Shown here in pieces: positions 40,842-48,946 of a DNA stretch of 48,946 nt. The notes beneath the pieces were generated by a model that had not been told where the DNA came from, made no database searches, and saw only the letters and a list, made by a program, of their open reading frames with translations. Numbering within the stretch: position 1 is the stretch's first letter; every line of letters begins with the position of its first letter. This DNA comes from HK-STAS-PATE-36 sp964565615. GTDB lineage: Bacteria; Patescibacteriota; Saccharimonadia; Saccharimonadales; JAGQNJ01. The stretch covers positions 1 to 48,946 of the forward strand of contig CAZMFO010000004.1 in NCBI GenBank assembly GCA_964565615.1, given 5' to 3'. The position numbers and the translations under genes are program-made.

Positions 40842-43800
40842 ATGGGGAGTAAACTTAGTCCGAAAGATTATGTTCATTTGCATAATCATACCCAATTTAG
40901 CTTGTTGGACGGTTTGACAAAACTACCAGATCTAATAGATTATATTAAGTCCCACAAAATGGAATCTGTCGCTATGACTGATCACGGAACGCTTTCTGGG
41001 TCTATTGAGTTTTATAAAATAGCTACTGCTAACAATATAAAGCCAATAATTGGCATAGAAACCTATGTTGCCTCCAGAAAACATACCGACAAAGATCCGG
41101 CTAAAGATAAGCTACGATATCACTTAATTATGCTGGCAATGAATAATGTAGGTTATCAAAATCTAATGAGGTTGAGCACTATTGCCAATCTGGATGGGTA
41201 TTATTACTTTCCTAGAATTGACCATGAGCTAATAGAGAAGTATAACGAGGGCATTATTGTTTTGAGTGCTTGTATGGGCGGAGAGGTTGCCGATGCTTTA
41301 AAGAATAATCAGTACGATAAAGCTAAACAAGTCGCTAGCTGGTATCAAAAGATATTTGGCGACAGGTATTACCTAGAGGTTCAAGACCATGGGCATCCTG
41401 ATAATCCTCTGTTTAACGAAGAGCAAGGGCAGATAAATCAACAAGTCATCAGCCTAGCCAAAGAATTAGGAATTAAAGTAGTAGTAACTTGCGACGCTCA
41501 TTACCTAAAGCACCAAGATCAAGACGCTCACGAGGTGTTGTTGTGCGTCGGCACGGGTTCGTTACTAACTGACGAAAAGCGAATGTCGCTTAGAGAGTTC
41601 CCCCTACATGTAACGGATCCTAAAGAAATAATTAAGCGATGGGGGAGCGATAATCCAGAGGTAATTTTAAACACCAAAGAAATTGCTGATAGGTGTAATG
41701 TTACTATTAAATTGGGTGATATTTTAATTCCGAAGTTTTCAGTACCAGCAAAAGAAACAGAAAAATCTTATTTACATAAATTAGTTTATCGTGGCTTAGC
41801 CTGGCGTTATGGCGGATGTACTTATGACGATAGTCAATCCATGAATCTTGCAGACGCCAAAAAAACTCTTCCAGAAAACATTGCCCTAAGGGCAGTATTT
41901 GAGCTAAAGGTAATTGACAAGATGGGCTTTAATGGATATTTTTTGATAATCGCCGATTTTATCAATTGGGGAAAAAATCAAGGTATTGTTTTTGGTCCGG
42001 GACGAGGGAGCGCCGCCGGCTCTATTATTGCCTATGCACTGCGTATCACAGAAATTGATCCGATAAAATACGACTTGCTTTTTGAAAGGTTTTTAAATCC
42101 CGATCGTATCTCTATGCCAGATATAGACATAGATATTCAGGATACTCGCCGAGACGAGGTCATTTTGTATTGTGTTAATAAGTATGGCGCTGATAGGGTA
42201 GCTAATATAGTTACTTTTGGTCGGATGGCGGCCAGAAACGCTGTTCGAGATACAGCAAGGGTGCTCAATGTTCCCTACGGTGATGCAGATCGGCTAGCTA
42301 AGATGATTCCACCGCCAGTCCAAGGGAGACATATCCCCCTCAAGGTATCGCTTGCAGAAAACAGTGAACTTAAAAATGAGTATCAGACAAATCCTATTGC
42401 TAAACAGGTTTTTGATTTAGCAATACAACTAGAGGGGACAATTCGCTCGCATGGCGTACACGCCGCCGGAGTCGTCATCGCCCCAGATGATATTGTGAAA
42501 TATACACCATTAGAAAGAGCCCAAAAAGGAGTAATCTCTACTCAATATTCTATGGGGCCGATTGAGGAACTTGGGTTACTTAAGATGGACTTTTTGGGTT
42601 TATCAAACCTTTCTATAATTAAAAACACCCTGCGGATTGTCAAAAAAGTTTATCATCAGGAGATAGATATTGACAGTCTGCCATTAAATGATCAAAAGAC
42701 CTATCATCTACTTCAGGCTGGCGATACGACGGGAGTGTTTCAGCTAGAATCAGCGGGTATGAAGCGATACTTAAAGGAGCTAAAACCAACTGACTTTGAG
42801 GACATAATTGCTATGGTGGCTTTGTATCGTCCGGGTCCTATGCAGTTTATAGACGAATTTATCGCTCGTAAGCACGGGCAGAAAGAGATTGTCTACCCCC
42901 ATCCATCAATGGAAAACGCCCTTAAGAACACTTATGGAGTTTTAGTTTATCAAGAGCAGGTTATGCAGATAAGCAAAGAGGTATGTGGCTTTAGTGGCGG
43001 GGAGGCTGACACATTAAGAAAGGCAATTGGTAAGAAAAATGCTGAATTAATGGCCAAAATGAGGGATAAAATGATTGATGGGGGCCAAAAACACTCTGGA
43101 ATTAGCAAGTCATTAATGGAGACTTTTTGGAAACAGCTTGAGGATTTTGCCGCCTATTGTTTTAACAAATCGCATGCCGCTTGCTATGGTTTAATCGCTT
43201 ATCAAACGGCTTATCTTAAGGCGCATTTTCCGCCCGCCTTTATGGCATCATTGATGACCAGTGCCTATGGAGATACCGACAGACTAGCAATTGAGATAAA
43301 AGAGTGCACACGGATGGGTATTGAGGTTTTGCAACCCGACATTAACGAATCATTCTTAGAGTTTGCTGTGGTGCCTAAGACGAAACAAATCAGATTTGGT
43401 ATGAGTGCTATAAAAAATGTTGGCACAAATGCCGTAGAAGAAATCTTGCGATTACGAGAAGAGAACGGACGCTTTTTGTCTTTAGAGCAATTTTTTTCGT
43501 TGGTAAACCCTAGTATTGTCAATCGAAAAAATATAGAGAGCCTAATAAAATCTGGGGCATTTGATAGTTTGGGTGATAGACTACAGCTACTTGATAATCT
43601 TGATGTATTGATGGCGTATGCCACAAAAACACAAAAAGAGCAAAATAGCGGACAAACCGATTTGTTTGGTGGATCTGATACAGAGCAAGCTAGATCAGAA
43701 TTAATACTGGGGCCAGTTGTCGGTGAATACTCGGTAAATGACAAACTTTTTTGGGAAAGAGAGCTACTGGGATTGTATTTGTCTCAACATCCGTTAGAGG

Positions 43801-44453
43801 CCTATAAGACTCTTCTACAAGAGACGACACTTAATTTTAAGACAATTAAGCCTACGCATAATGGAAAAAAAGTTACGGTCGGAGGGTCGATTACCGATAC
43901 CAGAGAAATAACAACAAAGAGCGGACAAAAAATGGCTTTTATTCAACTGACAGATGGCGATAATGACCTTGAGTTAATTGTTTTCCCGAGTGTTTATCAG
44001 CAGACGATAGGTATCTGGCAGAAGGATGCCGTAGTGATCGCTAACGGCAAAGTTTCGTCAAAAGACAAGTCAGGAATTGCGGTTGACGAAGTCAAGATAC
44101 TAGTAGAAGAAGCTCGGCAAGTTACTATTGAGCAAGCACAAGCTTATCTGCCGACGGGACGGAAAAAGCGCATCCCCAAAGAGGTTCCAGTTAAGTCTAA
44201 GAAAAAAAGTGAGTCTCTTTTGTCAAAGCCTCAAAAGTTGTATGTCAGAATTCACAACACAGCTGATAATCAAAGATTGACCACTCTAAAAGATACCTTG
44301 AGTACCTTTAGTGGTTCAACTGATGTCATTTTGGTGCTCGGCGAGGACACAACTAAGCAAGCAATAAAGCTACCTTTTAGTGTTGATCTGTCGGAGGAGG
44401 CTGTGTCGGCTATAAAAGAGGCGGTTGGCGCCGATAATGTGGTGATTAGTTAA
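40842..44453 (+). CDS. dnaE: DNA polymerase III alpha subunit
   Basis: This 1203-residue replicative polymerase has the N-terminal PHP domain (about residues 1-270) with apparently intact metal ligands (HLHNHTQFS, TDHGTLSG, CDAHYL), so built-in proofreading is possible. The polymerase core follows, with FGPGRGSAAGSI and the catalytic PDIDIDIQD aspartates (about residues 425-433). A helix-hairpin-helix region and an OB-fold (about 1005-1090, KVTVGGSITDTREI) complete it. The order is that of DnaE1. The C-terminal tail (about residues 1105-1203) shows no clear tau-binding signature. Confidence 0.97.
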   Translation: MGSKLSPKDYVHLHNHTQFSLLDGLTKLPDLIDYIKSHKMESVAMTDHGTLSGSIEFYKIATANNIKPIIGIETYVASRKHTDKDPAKDKLRYHLIMLAMNNVGYQNLMRLSTIANLDGYYYFPRIDHELIEKYNEGIIVLSACMGGEVADALKNNQYDKAKQVASWYQKIFGDRYYLEVQDHGHPDNPLFNEEQGQINQQVISLAKELGIKVVVTCDAHYLKHQDQDAHEVLLCVGTGSLLTDEKRMSLREFPLHVTDPKEIIKRWGSDNPEVILNTKEIADRCNVTIKLGDILIPKFSVPAKETEKSYLHKLVYRGLAWRYGGCTYDDSQSMNLADAKKTLPENIALRAVFELKVIDKMGFNGYFLIIADFINWGKNQGIVFGPGRGSAAGSIIAYALRITEIDPIKYDLLFERFLNPDRISMPDIDIDIQDTRRDEVILYCVNKYGADRVANIVTFGRMAARNAVRDTARVLNVPYGDADRLAKMIPPPVQGRHIPLKVSLAENSELKNEYQTNPIAKQVFDLAIQLEGTIRSHGVHAAGVVIAPDDIVKYTPLERAQKGVISTQYSMGPIEELGLLKMDFLGLSNLSIIKNTLRIVKKVYHQEIDIDSLPLNDQKTYHLLQAGDTTGVFQLESAGMKRYLKELKPTDFEDIIAMVALYRPGPMQFIDEFIARKHGQKEIVYPHPSMENALKNTYGVLVYQEQVMQISKEVCGFSGGEADTLRKAIGKKNAELMAKMRDKMIDGGQKHSGISKSLMETFWKQLEDFAAYCFNKSHAACYGLIAYQTAYLKAHFPPAFMASLMTSAYGDTDRLAIEIKECTRMGIEVLQPDINESFLEFAVVPKTKQIRFGMSAIKNVGTNAVEEILRLREENGRFLSLEQFFSLVNPSIVNRKNIESLIKSGAFDSLGDRLQLLDNLDVLMAYATKTQKEQNSGQTDLFGGSDTEQARSELILGPVVGEYSVNDKLFWERELLGLYLSQHPLEAYKTLLQETTLNFKTIKPTHNGKKVTVGGSITDTREITTKSGQKMAFIQLTDGDNDLELIVFPSVYQQTIGIWQKDAVVIANGKVSSKDKSGIAVDEVKILVEEARQVTIEQAQAYLPTGRKKRIPKEVPVKSKKKSESLLSKPQKLYVRIHNTADNQRLTTLKDTLSTFSGSTDVILVLGEDTTKQAIKLPFSVDLSEEAVSAIKEAVGADNVVIS

Positions 44454-44459
44454 TAGAGG

Positions 44460-45332
44460 CTAATGTATTTGCCCAGCAGAACGCAGTAGAAGCACCCCAA
44501 ATGATATTAAACAAATTACAGCACTGTCTAGCAACGGATGACGAATAACAAACTTTTCGCCTTTTTTTAAGGCTTTTTTGAGATTTTTGCTATGAACTAC
44601 CACTAAGTAGCAGATGGCTAAGCCAACAATAAATATTACTACATAGGCACTCCAGCTAGATTTTGTAAGCAAGTTGGCAGAAAGAATCGTTTTGCTTTCG
44701 CCAAGTATATTGGTTTTTTTATTAGAGGTAGTACCGTTGGTTGGTGGTAATGGTTTGGCATAAAGAGCGACAACGACTGTAGAGGCGCCACTAGTATTAA
44801 AATTGCCACTACTGGCGACACCAAAGCCAACTTCTGTAAAATCATTATCTAAGAGGTTCTGTCGATGCGATGCACTACGCATCCAACCAAGGATTACAGA
44901 TGTGCTATCATCAAAACCATAAGCTAGGTTCTCGCCTGCCTTTGAATATTGATAATTCTCGTTATCAACAAATATCCACGGGTCGCTACCTTCTGGTGTT
45001 TTGTGTGACCAATAATCCCTCCTAATCATATCTTGAGCCTTATTTTGGGCCGCTTGTTGAAGACGAGGGTTTATGACGAGATTTGTTTTGCCTACTTTTT
45101 GACGCTGGGCATTTGTAGCATCTAGCAAGGCTGGTGGCGTGATGCTGGTAACAGTACCTAGAACCGCTTTGTTTCTTGTTTGCAGTGGGCTAAAAAGAAC
45201 CATCAGCAAAAAACCGATACTGGCGAGCATTGGCAAAAAAGGATAGTAGTGTTTTAGGTACTCTTTGGTATGCCTGTGTTTTGGTCGCAGGTTTTTGCGT
45301 TGTTTATTTGTTTGCGTTTTGACGCGCTTCAT
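44460..45332 (-). CDS. Membrane-anchored CAP (SCP/PR-1) domain protein
   Basis: This 290-residue protein has a basic N-terminus (KRVKTQTNKQRKNLRP), a membrane helix (about residues 33-50), a CAP/SCP domain (about residues 65-195) and two further hydrophobic helices (about 230-250 and 270-285). CAP landmarks are LLDATNAQRQKVGK, SHKTPEG, AGENLAYGFDD and SASHRQNLLDNDFTEVGFGV. The domain should lie outside the cell membrane. CAP proteins of bacteria are secreted proteins of mostly unknown function, often linked to envelope or host contact. It has a leaderless-type promoter. Confidence 0.9.
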   Translation of the reverse strand: MKRVKTQTNKQRKNLRPKHRHTKEYLKHYYPFLPMLASIGFLLMVLFSPLQTRNKAVLGTVTSITPPALLDATNAQRQKVGKTNLVINPRLQQAAQNKAQDMIRRDYWSHKTPEGSDPWIFVDNENYQYSKAGENLAYGFDDSTSVILGWMRSASHRQNLLDNDFTEVGFGVASSGNFNTSGASTVVVALYAKPLPPTNGTTSNKKTNILGESKTILSANLLTKSSWSAYVVIFIVGLAICYLVVVHSKNLKKALKKGEKFVIRHPLLDSAVICLISFGVLLLRSAGQIH

Positions 45333-45338
45333 ACTTTA

Positions 45339-45344
45339 ACTATA
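45339..45344 (-). promoter_or_regulatory. -10 box (leaderless) for CAP protein
   Basis: TATAGT on the minus strand ends six bases before the ATG at 45332. Confidence 0.38.
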
Positions 45345-45352
45345 CAACATGC

Positions 45353-45847
45353 TTAAGTTTCTCGCAAAGCATAAAGAGCTATGGCCGAAGCGATGGTTAC
45401 ATTAAACGATTCCTTCTTACCATACATCGTTATCTCTAGTAAATCGTCACAGTAGGTTTGTAGATTAGTTGATAACCCTTCTACTTCTGCTCCGAGTAGT
45501 AGAGCACACTTTTCTGGTGGTTGGTAGGTAGTTAATTTAGTACTATTAGGTGTTTGCTCTAGCCCAATAATTCTATACCCAGATTGCCGGAGATTATTTA
45601 TTAATTGACTAATATCACTCTCGTGACTCCACGAGACTGATTTTTCTGCCCCAAGAGCAGTTTTGGCAATTTGTTTAGAAAGTTTTTGACTGATATGGGG
45701 CAAGCGTCCGTCATTTAAATCCATCGGGTAGGGTGTTATGCCACTAAAATAGATATGATCAACACCAAAACCATCGGCAGTTCTTAGTAAAGAACCGACA
45801 TTGTGGGTGCTTCTGATATCGTGGGCAATAACGACTATACTTCTCAT
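45353..45847 (-). CDS. SpoU/TrmH-family RNA 2'-O-methyltransferase
   Basis: This 164-residue protein has the SPOUT knot motifs: motif 1 with the catalytic Arg in HNVGSLLRTADGFGVD, motif 2 in LLLGAEVEGLS and motif 3 in ESFNVTIASAIALYAL. It transfers a methyl group from S-adenosylmethionine to a ribose in rRNA or tRNA. With no N-terminal substrate-binding domain, the target cannot be told. It is transcribed divergently from the GspE-like gene. Confidence 0.92.
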   Translation of the reverse strand: MRSIVVIAHDIRSTHNVGSLLRTADGFGVDHIYFSGITPYPMDLNDGRLPHISQKLSKQIAKTALGAEKSVSWSHESDISQLINNLRQSGYRIIGLEQTPNSTKLTTYQPPEKCALLLGAEVEGLSTNLQTYCDDLLEITMYGKKESFNVTIASAIALYALRET

Positions 45848-45883
45848 TCACATAGCTTAACATTTGTGGTTAAATAGTTACAT

Positions 45884-45940
45884 ATGAAAGCTGTTCAAAA
45901 TGGTGGGGGTAGGAGCAATGAGCCAAGATGCTCGGTTTGA
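45884..45940 (+). CDS. Possible 18-codon upstream ORF overlapping pilus ATPase start
   Basis: An ATG-started ORF of 18 codons and a stop overlaps the first codons of the ATPase gene in another frame. A TAAATA -10-like box at 45871-45876 lies seven bases upstream of it, matching the leaderless arrangement seen elsewhere. It might be a regulatory upstream ORF or chance. Confidence 0.25.
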   Translation: MKAVQNGGGRSNEPRCSV

Positions 45941-47522
45941 TGACGAACAAGCAACACTAAAACGAGCGCGCATACTAGGCCTGCCCTATATTGACACATC
46001 GCAGATTGTCAACAAAGCTCTATACAAAGATATATTATCTAAAGAGGAGTTAAGCACTCTTAGAATTATTCCCCTTCAAGCAGACGAACATTCCATAACT
46101 TTTGGCATTACCAATACTACCTCTCAAACTACAATCGCTAACTTTAAACACAGATTTTTAGATCAACGCATTACCTTTGCCTTAATATCTGACAGTGGTT
46201 ATCGCGAGTATATGCGACTCTATAATCCGCCAAAAAAAGTAGAGTATCAAGATATTAACATAACAACTGCTGGTACAGATGATTTAGTTAAACGAGTGTC
46301 AACTATGCTTGAACAAGTTCGTGCCAATGATATGCTGGCTTATTTAGTGCATCAGGCCCATAAATTGCAAGCTTCCGATATTCACACCGAAAATCAACGA
46401 GATTATGTTAGGATTCGTTTTAGAATAGATGGAGTCTTGCATCCCATTGCACGAATTACCCCAGAAAAATATAGAATTTTAGTTTCGGCTATAGCTAGCT
46501 CGGCAAATTTATCTACACAATCACCAGACGCACAGCAAGGTCATATTTCCCAGAAAGTTAAGATGGCCGATGGCGCAATGGTGGATGTTAACCTTAGGGT
46601 AGAAACAGTCCCAACTATTTTTGGTATGGATATAGTTATGCGATTATTTAATCTTAGCCAAGAGATGTATAGTCTGGATAGGCTGGGGCTTAATCCAGAA
46701 GAACGACAAGTTGTTGATGATATAATTTCCAAACCATCAGGATTAGTATTGGTGGTTGGCCCAACGGGTTCGGGAAAAACAACTACTTTGTACTCAATGC
46801 TTAATTCGCTTAACGAGGATAGTCGTAAAATTATTACTATAGAGGACCCCGTAGAGTATCAATTTGAGGGGCTAACGCAAATCCCAGTTAATTCCAAAAG
46901 CTCAAAAGAGGTAAACTTTGCCGAAAAGCTACGGGCCGTTTTACGACTTGATCCAGATGTAGTGATGGTTGGGGAGGTTAGAGATATGGATACTGCCAAA
47001 ACAGCGTTGCAGGCCTCGTTGACCGGACATTTGGTGCTTTCAACCTTTCATGCCGGTTCGGCATCTTTGGCCCTTACTAGATTGGTTGATGTTATCGGTG
47101 CAAATCCTCTGTTTGCTTCGGCAATTAGGCTAGTTATGGCACAACGCTTAGTTCGTAAACTGGATGACAGCACCAAACAACCATATCAGCCGACAGAGGC
47201 AGAGCTACAATATATTGCTAAAGTTTTAGAAGACTTACCGCCCGCTTATGTCAAACCAGACTTTAGTAGTTTGCAGTTATTTAAGCCCGGCAGTTCAGCC
47301 GATAATCCGTACGGCTACACGGGGCAGTTAGCAATTAGAGAGCAGTTTATGATGACTGGTGAGATTTTAAAGTTAATGCAGAGCAATAGTATCGGGGCAA
47401 CCAGTCAAGAGATTGAACAGTCGGCTATCGCTAGCGGTATGAAGACAATGCGTCATGACGCAGTCTTAAAAGTTTGTGCAGGGCAGACTACTTTAGATGA
47501 AGTAATTCGTGTTCTTGGTTAA
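45900..47522 (+). CDS. GspE/PilB-type secretion or pilus assembly ATPase
   Basis: This 540-residue hexameric ATPase drives type IV pilus or type II secretion assembly at the membrane. It has an N-terminal GspE domain (about residues 1-115), then the catalytic domain: Walker A GPTGSGKTTT (about residues 287-296), the Asp box with EDPVEYQFEG, Walker B VVMVGEVRDMDTA and the His box LSTFHA. The usual tetracysteine zinc motif near the C-terminal part is absent (RLVRKLDDSTKQ stands where a CxxC would be). The start may be 45900 or the ATG at 45918. No other pilus gene is present in the window. Confidence 0.93.
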   Translation: MVGVGAMSQDARFDDEQATLKRARILGLPYIDTSQIVNKALYKDILSKEELSTLRIIPLQADEHSITFGITNTTSQTTIANFKHRFLDQRITFALISDSGYREYMRLYNPPKKVEYQDINITTAGTDDLVKRVSTMLEQVRANDMLAYLVHQAHKLQASDIHTENQRDYVRIRFRIDGVLHPIARITPEKYRILVSAIASSANLSTQSPDAQQGHISQKVKMADGAMVDVNLRVETVPTIFGMDIVMRLFNLSQEMYSLDRLGLNPEERQVVDDIISKPSGLVLVVGPTGSGKTTTLYSMLNSLNEDSRKIITIEDPVEYQFEGLTQIPVNSKSSKEVNFAEKLRAVLRLDPDVVMVGEVRDMDTAKTALQASLTGHLVLSTFHAGSASLALTRLVDVIGANPLFASAIRLVMAQRLVRKLDDSTKQPYQPTEAELQYIAKVLEDLPPAYVKPDFSSLQLFKPGSSADNPYGYTGQLAIREQFMMTGEILKLMQSNSIGATSQEIEQSAIASGMKTMRHDAVLKVCAGQTTLDEVIRVLG

Positions 47523-48652
47523 GTAATAACTTTGGTTATTTCTGGCACAAGGCGTTTATCTAGAACCGATGGGATTATTTCATCGGGTGTCGGGCTATCT
47601 ACTAACCCAGCGATTACTTCAGCTACAGCAAGTTTATGTTTATCTGTAATTTTTTGTACTTTATTATCTAGTGCTCCCCGAAAAATTCCAGGAAATGCCA
47701 GAGCATTGTTGACTTGGTTAGGAAAGTCGCTTCGTCCAGTTGCAACAACGGAAGCCCCAGCAGACAACGCTTCATCCGGCATAATCTCTGGTATTGGATT
47801 AGCCATCGCAAATATAATGGGATTATTGGCCATAGATTGGATGTGGGCTTTGTTTAGCAAGCCACCTTTAGAAACTCCAATAAAAATGTCGGCATTTTGC
47901 AGGGCATCGTCGAGATTTCCGCTGATGTTACTTTTGTTCGTCAGAGCTAGCAGTTGTTGCTTTTCGGTGTTTAGGTCGGTACGATGTTTGCTGATGATCC
48001 CTTTGCTGTCAACAGCCAAAATCTCTGGGTTGGCAAACAGTTTAAGTAGTTTAATAATTGCCGTGCCAGCCGCCCCGGCACCAACCACAACAATTCGTGT
48101 GCTAGACAAGTTTTTGCCAGTAACTTTTGTGGCGTTAATTAACCCCGCCAATACTACAATTGCCGTGCCGTGTTGATCATCGTGAAAGACTGGGATTGCC
48201 AACTCCGCTTTAAGGCGATCTTCTACCTCAAAACAAAGCGGAGCAGATATATCTTCTAGATTTATTCCTCCAAAGCTAGGGGCAACTGCTTTAACGGTCG
48301 CTACAATCTCGTCCGCCGAGTGAACATCTAAAATAATTGGCAAGGCATCAATGTTTGCAAAATGCTTAAACAACATAGCCTTACCCTCCATAACCGGCAG
48401 AGCGCCCTCGGGGCCAATATTGCCAAGTCCTAAAACAGCCGACCCGTCACTAACTACAGCTACCGTATTATTAGTCCATGTGTAATCAGCCGTCTGATCT
48501 GGATGGAGGGCCAGATGGCTACTGACCGCTCCTACTCCAGGGGTGTAGTAGGTGCTTAATTTGTCTTTGCTGTCTAGGTTGTCCTTAAGCTTAATAGACA
48601 ACTTACCCTTTAGTTGTTTGTGAAGTCGTAGTGCCTGCTTTGAATAGTCCAT
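47519..48652 (-). CDS. NAD(P)-dependent malic enzyme
   Basis: This 377-residue enzyme oxidatively decarboxylates malate to pyruvate, making NAD(P)H. It is the short bacterial type without the phosphotransacetylase domain. It shows STYYTPGVGAVS with the catalytic Tyr, VSDGSAVLGLGNIG, ALPVMEGKAMLFK with the catalytic Lys, FHDDQHGTAIV for metal binding and the Rossmann glycines VVGAGAAGTA. The start is at a leaderless promoter. Its stop shares bases with the convergent ATPase gene. Confidence 0.95.
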   Translation of the reverse strand: MDYSKQALRLHKQLKGKLSIKLKDNLDSKDKLSTYYTPGVGAVSSHLALHPDQTADYTWTNNTVAVVSDGSAVLGLGNIGPEGALPVMEGKAMLFKHFANIDALPIILDVHSADEIVATVKAVAPSFGGINLEDISAPLCFEVEDRLKAELAIPVFHDDQHGTAIVVLAGLINATKVTGKNLSSTRIVVVGAGAAGTAIIKLLKLFANPEILAVDSKGIISKHRTDLNTEKQQLLALTNKSNISGNLDDALQNADIFIGVSKGGLLNKAHIQSMANNPIIFAMANPIPEIMPDEALSAGASVVATGRSDFPNQVNNALAFPGIFRGALDNKVQKITDKHKLAVAEVIAGLVDSPTPDEIIPSVLDKRLVPEITKVIT

Positions 48653-48659
48653 AACATAT

Positions 48660-48665
48660 ATTGTA
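48660..48665 (-). promoter_or_regulatory. -10 box (leaderless) for malic enzyme
   Basis: TACAAT on the minus strand ends seven bases before the ATG at 48652. Confidence 0.42.
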
Positions 48666-48681
48666 ACGCCTTCGAATAAAT

Positions 48682-48701
48682 TTGTGTATCTATTAACACA
48701 A
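48682..48701. promoter_or_regulatory. Inverted repeat in malic enzyme upstream region
   Basis: TTGTGT (48682-48687) and ACACAA (48696-48701) form a perfect inverted repeat with an eight-base spacer, at the position where a regulator could cover the -35 region of the malic enzyme promoter. This might be an operator or chance in AT-rich DNA. Confidence 0.25.
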
Positions 48702-48813
48702 TAGAGTCCTCAATAATATTAGCAACCCTAGTAATATGAGTTTATTAAATATCAGCAAATGAATTTTAATGTAAAAATGAGTTATGTATCTCTCCCTATG
48801 CTAATATATACCT

Positions 48814-48939
48814 ATGGAGCCAATGTCAGAAAATCATTTATCTCGCCAAGGAGCTCAATTCCTCCATCAGCAAGATAGTACACTACATCAGTCTGCCCAT
48901 ACTCAAATAGATCGTAGACACATCCAACTTGTAGAATAG
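48814..48939 (+). CDS. Possible 41-codon ORF at window edge
   Basis: An ATG-started ORF of 41 codons ends in TAG at 48937-48939. The peptide is rich in His and Gln (about a third of residues) with no membrane segment, and I do not recognise it. TAATAT and TATATA upstream are compatible with a leaderless -10. It could be a short gene, the start of a longer gene disrupted by a stop, or chance. Confidence 0.3.
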   Translation: MEPMSENHLSRQGAQFLHQQDSTLHQSAHTQIDRRHIQLVE

Positions 48940-48946
48940 GTTTGTA

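Noticed and set aside
1..48946. Alternative genetic code with UGA as glycine
   Set aside because: Many clear genes, including pheS and several coupled operon genes, end at UGA, and no conserved protein needs UGA read-through.
1..48946. tRNA genes
   Set aside because: Scanning for T-loop-like GTTCGA/GTTCAA sequences with flanking stems gave no convincing cloverleaf. A covariance search was not possible.

Overview
The window reads as a chromosomal segment of a small-genome, low-GC bacterium of the Patescibacteria (CPR) type, most likely Candidatus Saccharibacteria (TM7). This assignment is an inference. It rests on extremely tight gene packing (4-base ATGA overlaps, convergent genes sharing stop codons), UGA used as a normal stop (which excludes the code-25 Gracilibacteria/Absconditabacteria), a GatCAB amidotransferase operon, a two-subunit transketolase inside a GAPDH/RpiB/Rpe/Fba sugar-phosphate cluster, an isolated type IV pilus-type ATPase, and a pheS and pheT separated by small genes. 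About 54 protein genes, one pseudogene and one large structured RNA are called. No tRNA, rRNA, CRISPR or insertion sequence was seen.

Layout. 1-5.3 kb: MauE/DoxX-like membrane protein, ABC-2 exporter pair, decayed PAP2 phosphatase, ZIP metal transporter, RmuC. 5.2-8.1 kb: minus-strand glycoside hydrolase, histidine phosphatase, YajQ and a coiled-coil protein with 21-bp repeats. 8.1-12.7 kb: pheS, three small genes, pheT. 12.7-15.0 kb: three-gene accessory cassette of phage-tail-like proteins (collagen-like, small beta protein, DUF285-repeat adhesin); the last gene switches abruptly to GC-rich DNA. 15.0-15.6 kb: a highly structured RNA of about 515 nt with its own consensus promoter. 15.8-25.5 kb: ABC exporter, NUDIX, FKBP, a glutaredoxin-thioredoxin reductase operon with a switch-like leader, oxidoreductase/GDPD pair, pyrophosphatase, three accessory enzymes, GAPDH and a small membrane protein. 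25.5-30.4 kb: rpiB, rpe, transketolase N and C, fba, PfkB kinase. 30.4-34.3 kb: unknown 412-aa protein coupled to an SLOG/LOG-like protein, then uvrB. 34.3-40.8 kb: alpha/beta hydrolase (minus), then gatC-gatA-unknown-gatB-galU and three small envelope proteins. 40.8-48.9 kb: dnaE, CAP-domain protein, SpoU methyltransferase, GspE/PilB ATPase, malic enzyme, and a possible 41-codon ORF at the edge.

The most interesting element is the RNA at 15031-15556. A perfect TTGACA-N16-TATAAT promoter places the start exactly at the first base of the first helix. A perfect 16-bp helix joins the 5' and 3' parts and encloses a multibranched set of about ten arms, several with perfect stems of 7-15 bp. I could not match it to a known class. 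Second is the glutaredoxin leader, where one strand can pair either locally or with the ribosome binding site. Third is a genome-level habit: about 20 genes have a -10 box 6-12 bases before the start codon, which implies routine leaderless mRNA.

How the genes work together. The sugar cluster covers lower glycolysis plus the non-oxidative pentose phosphate route, and malic enzyme gives pyruvate and NAD(P)H. PheST and GatCAB supply charged tRNA; DnaE, UvrB and RmuC handle DNA. ABC exporters, ZIP, CAP, FKBP, the pilus ATPase and the adhesin-like cassette fit a cell that lives attached to another microbe, but that lifestyle is inferred from relatives and not shown by the sequence.
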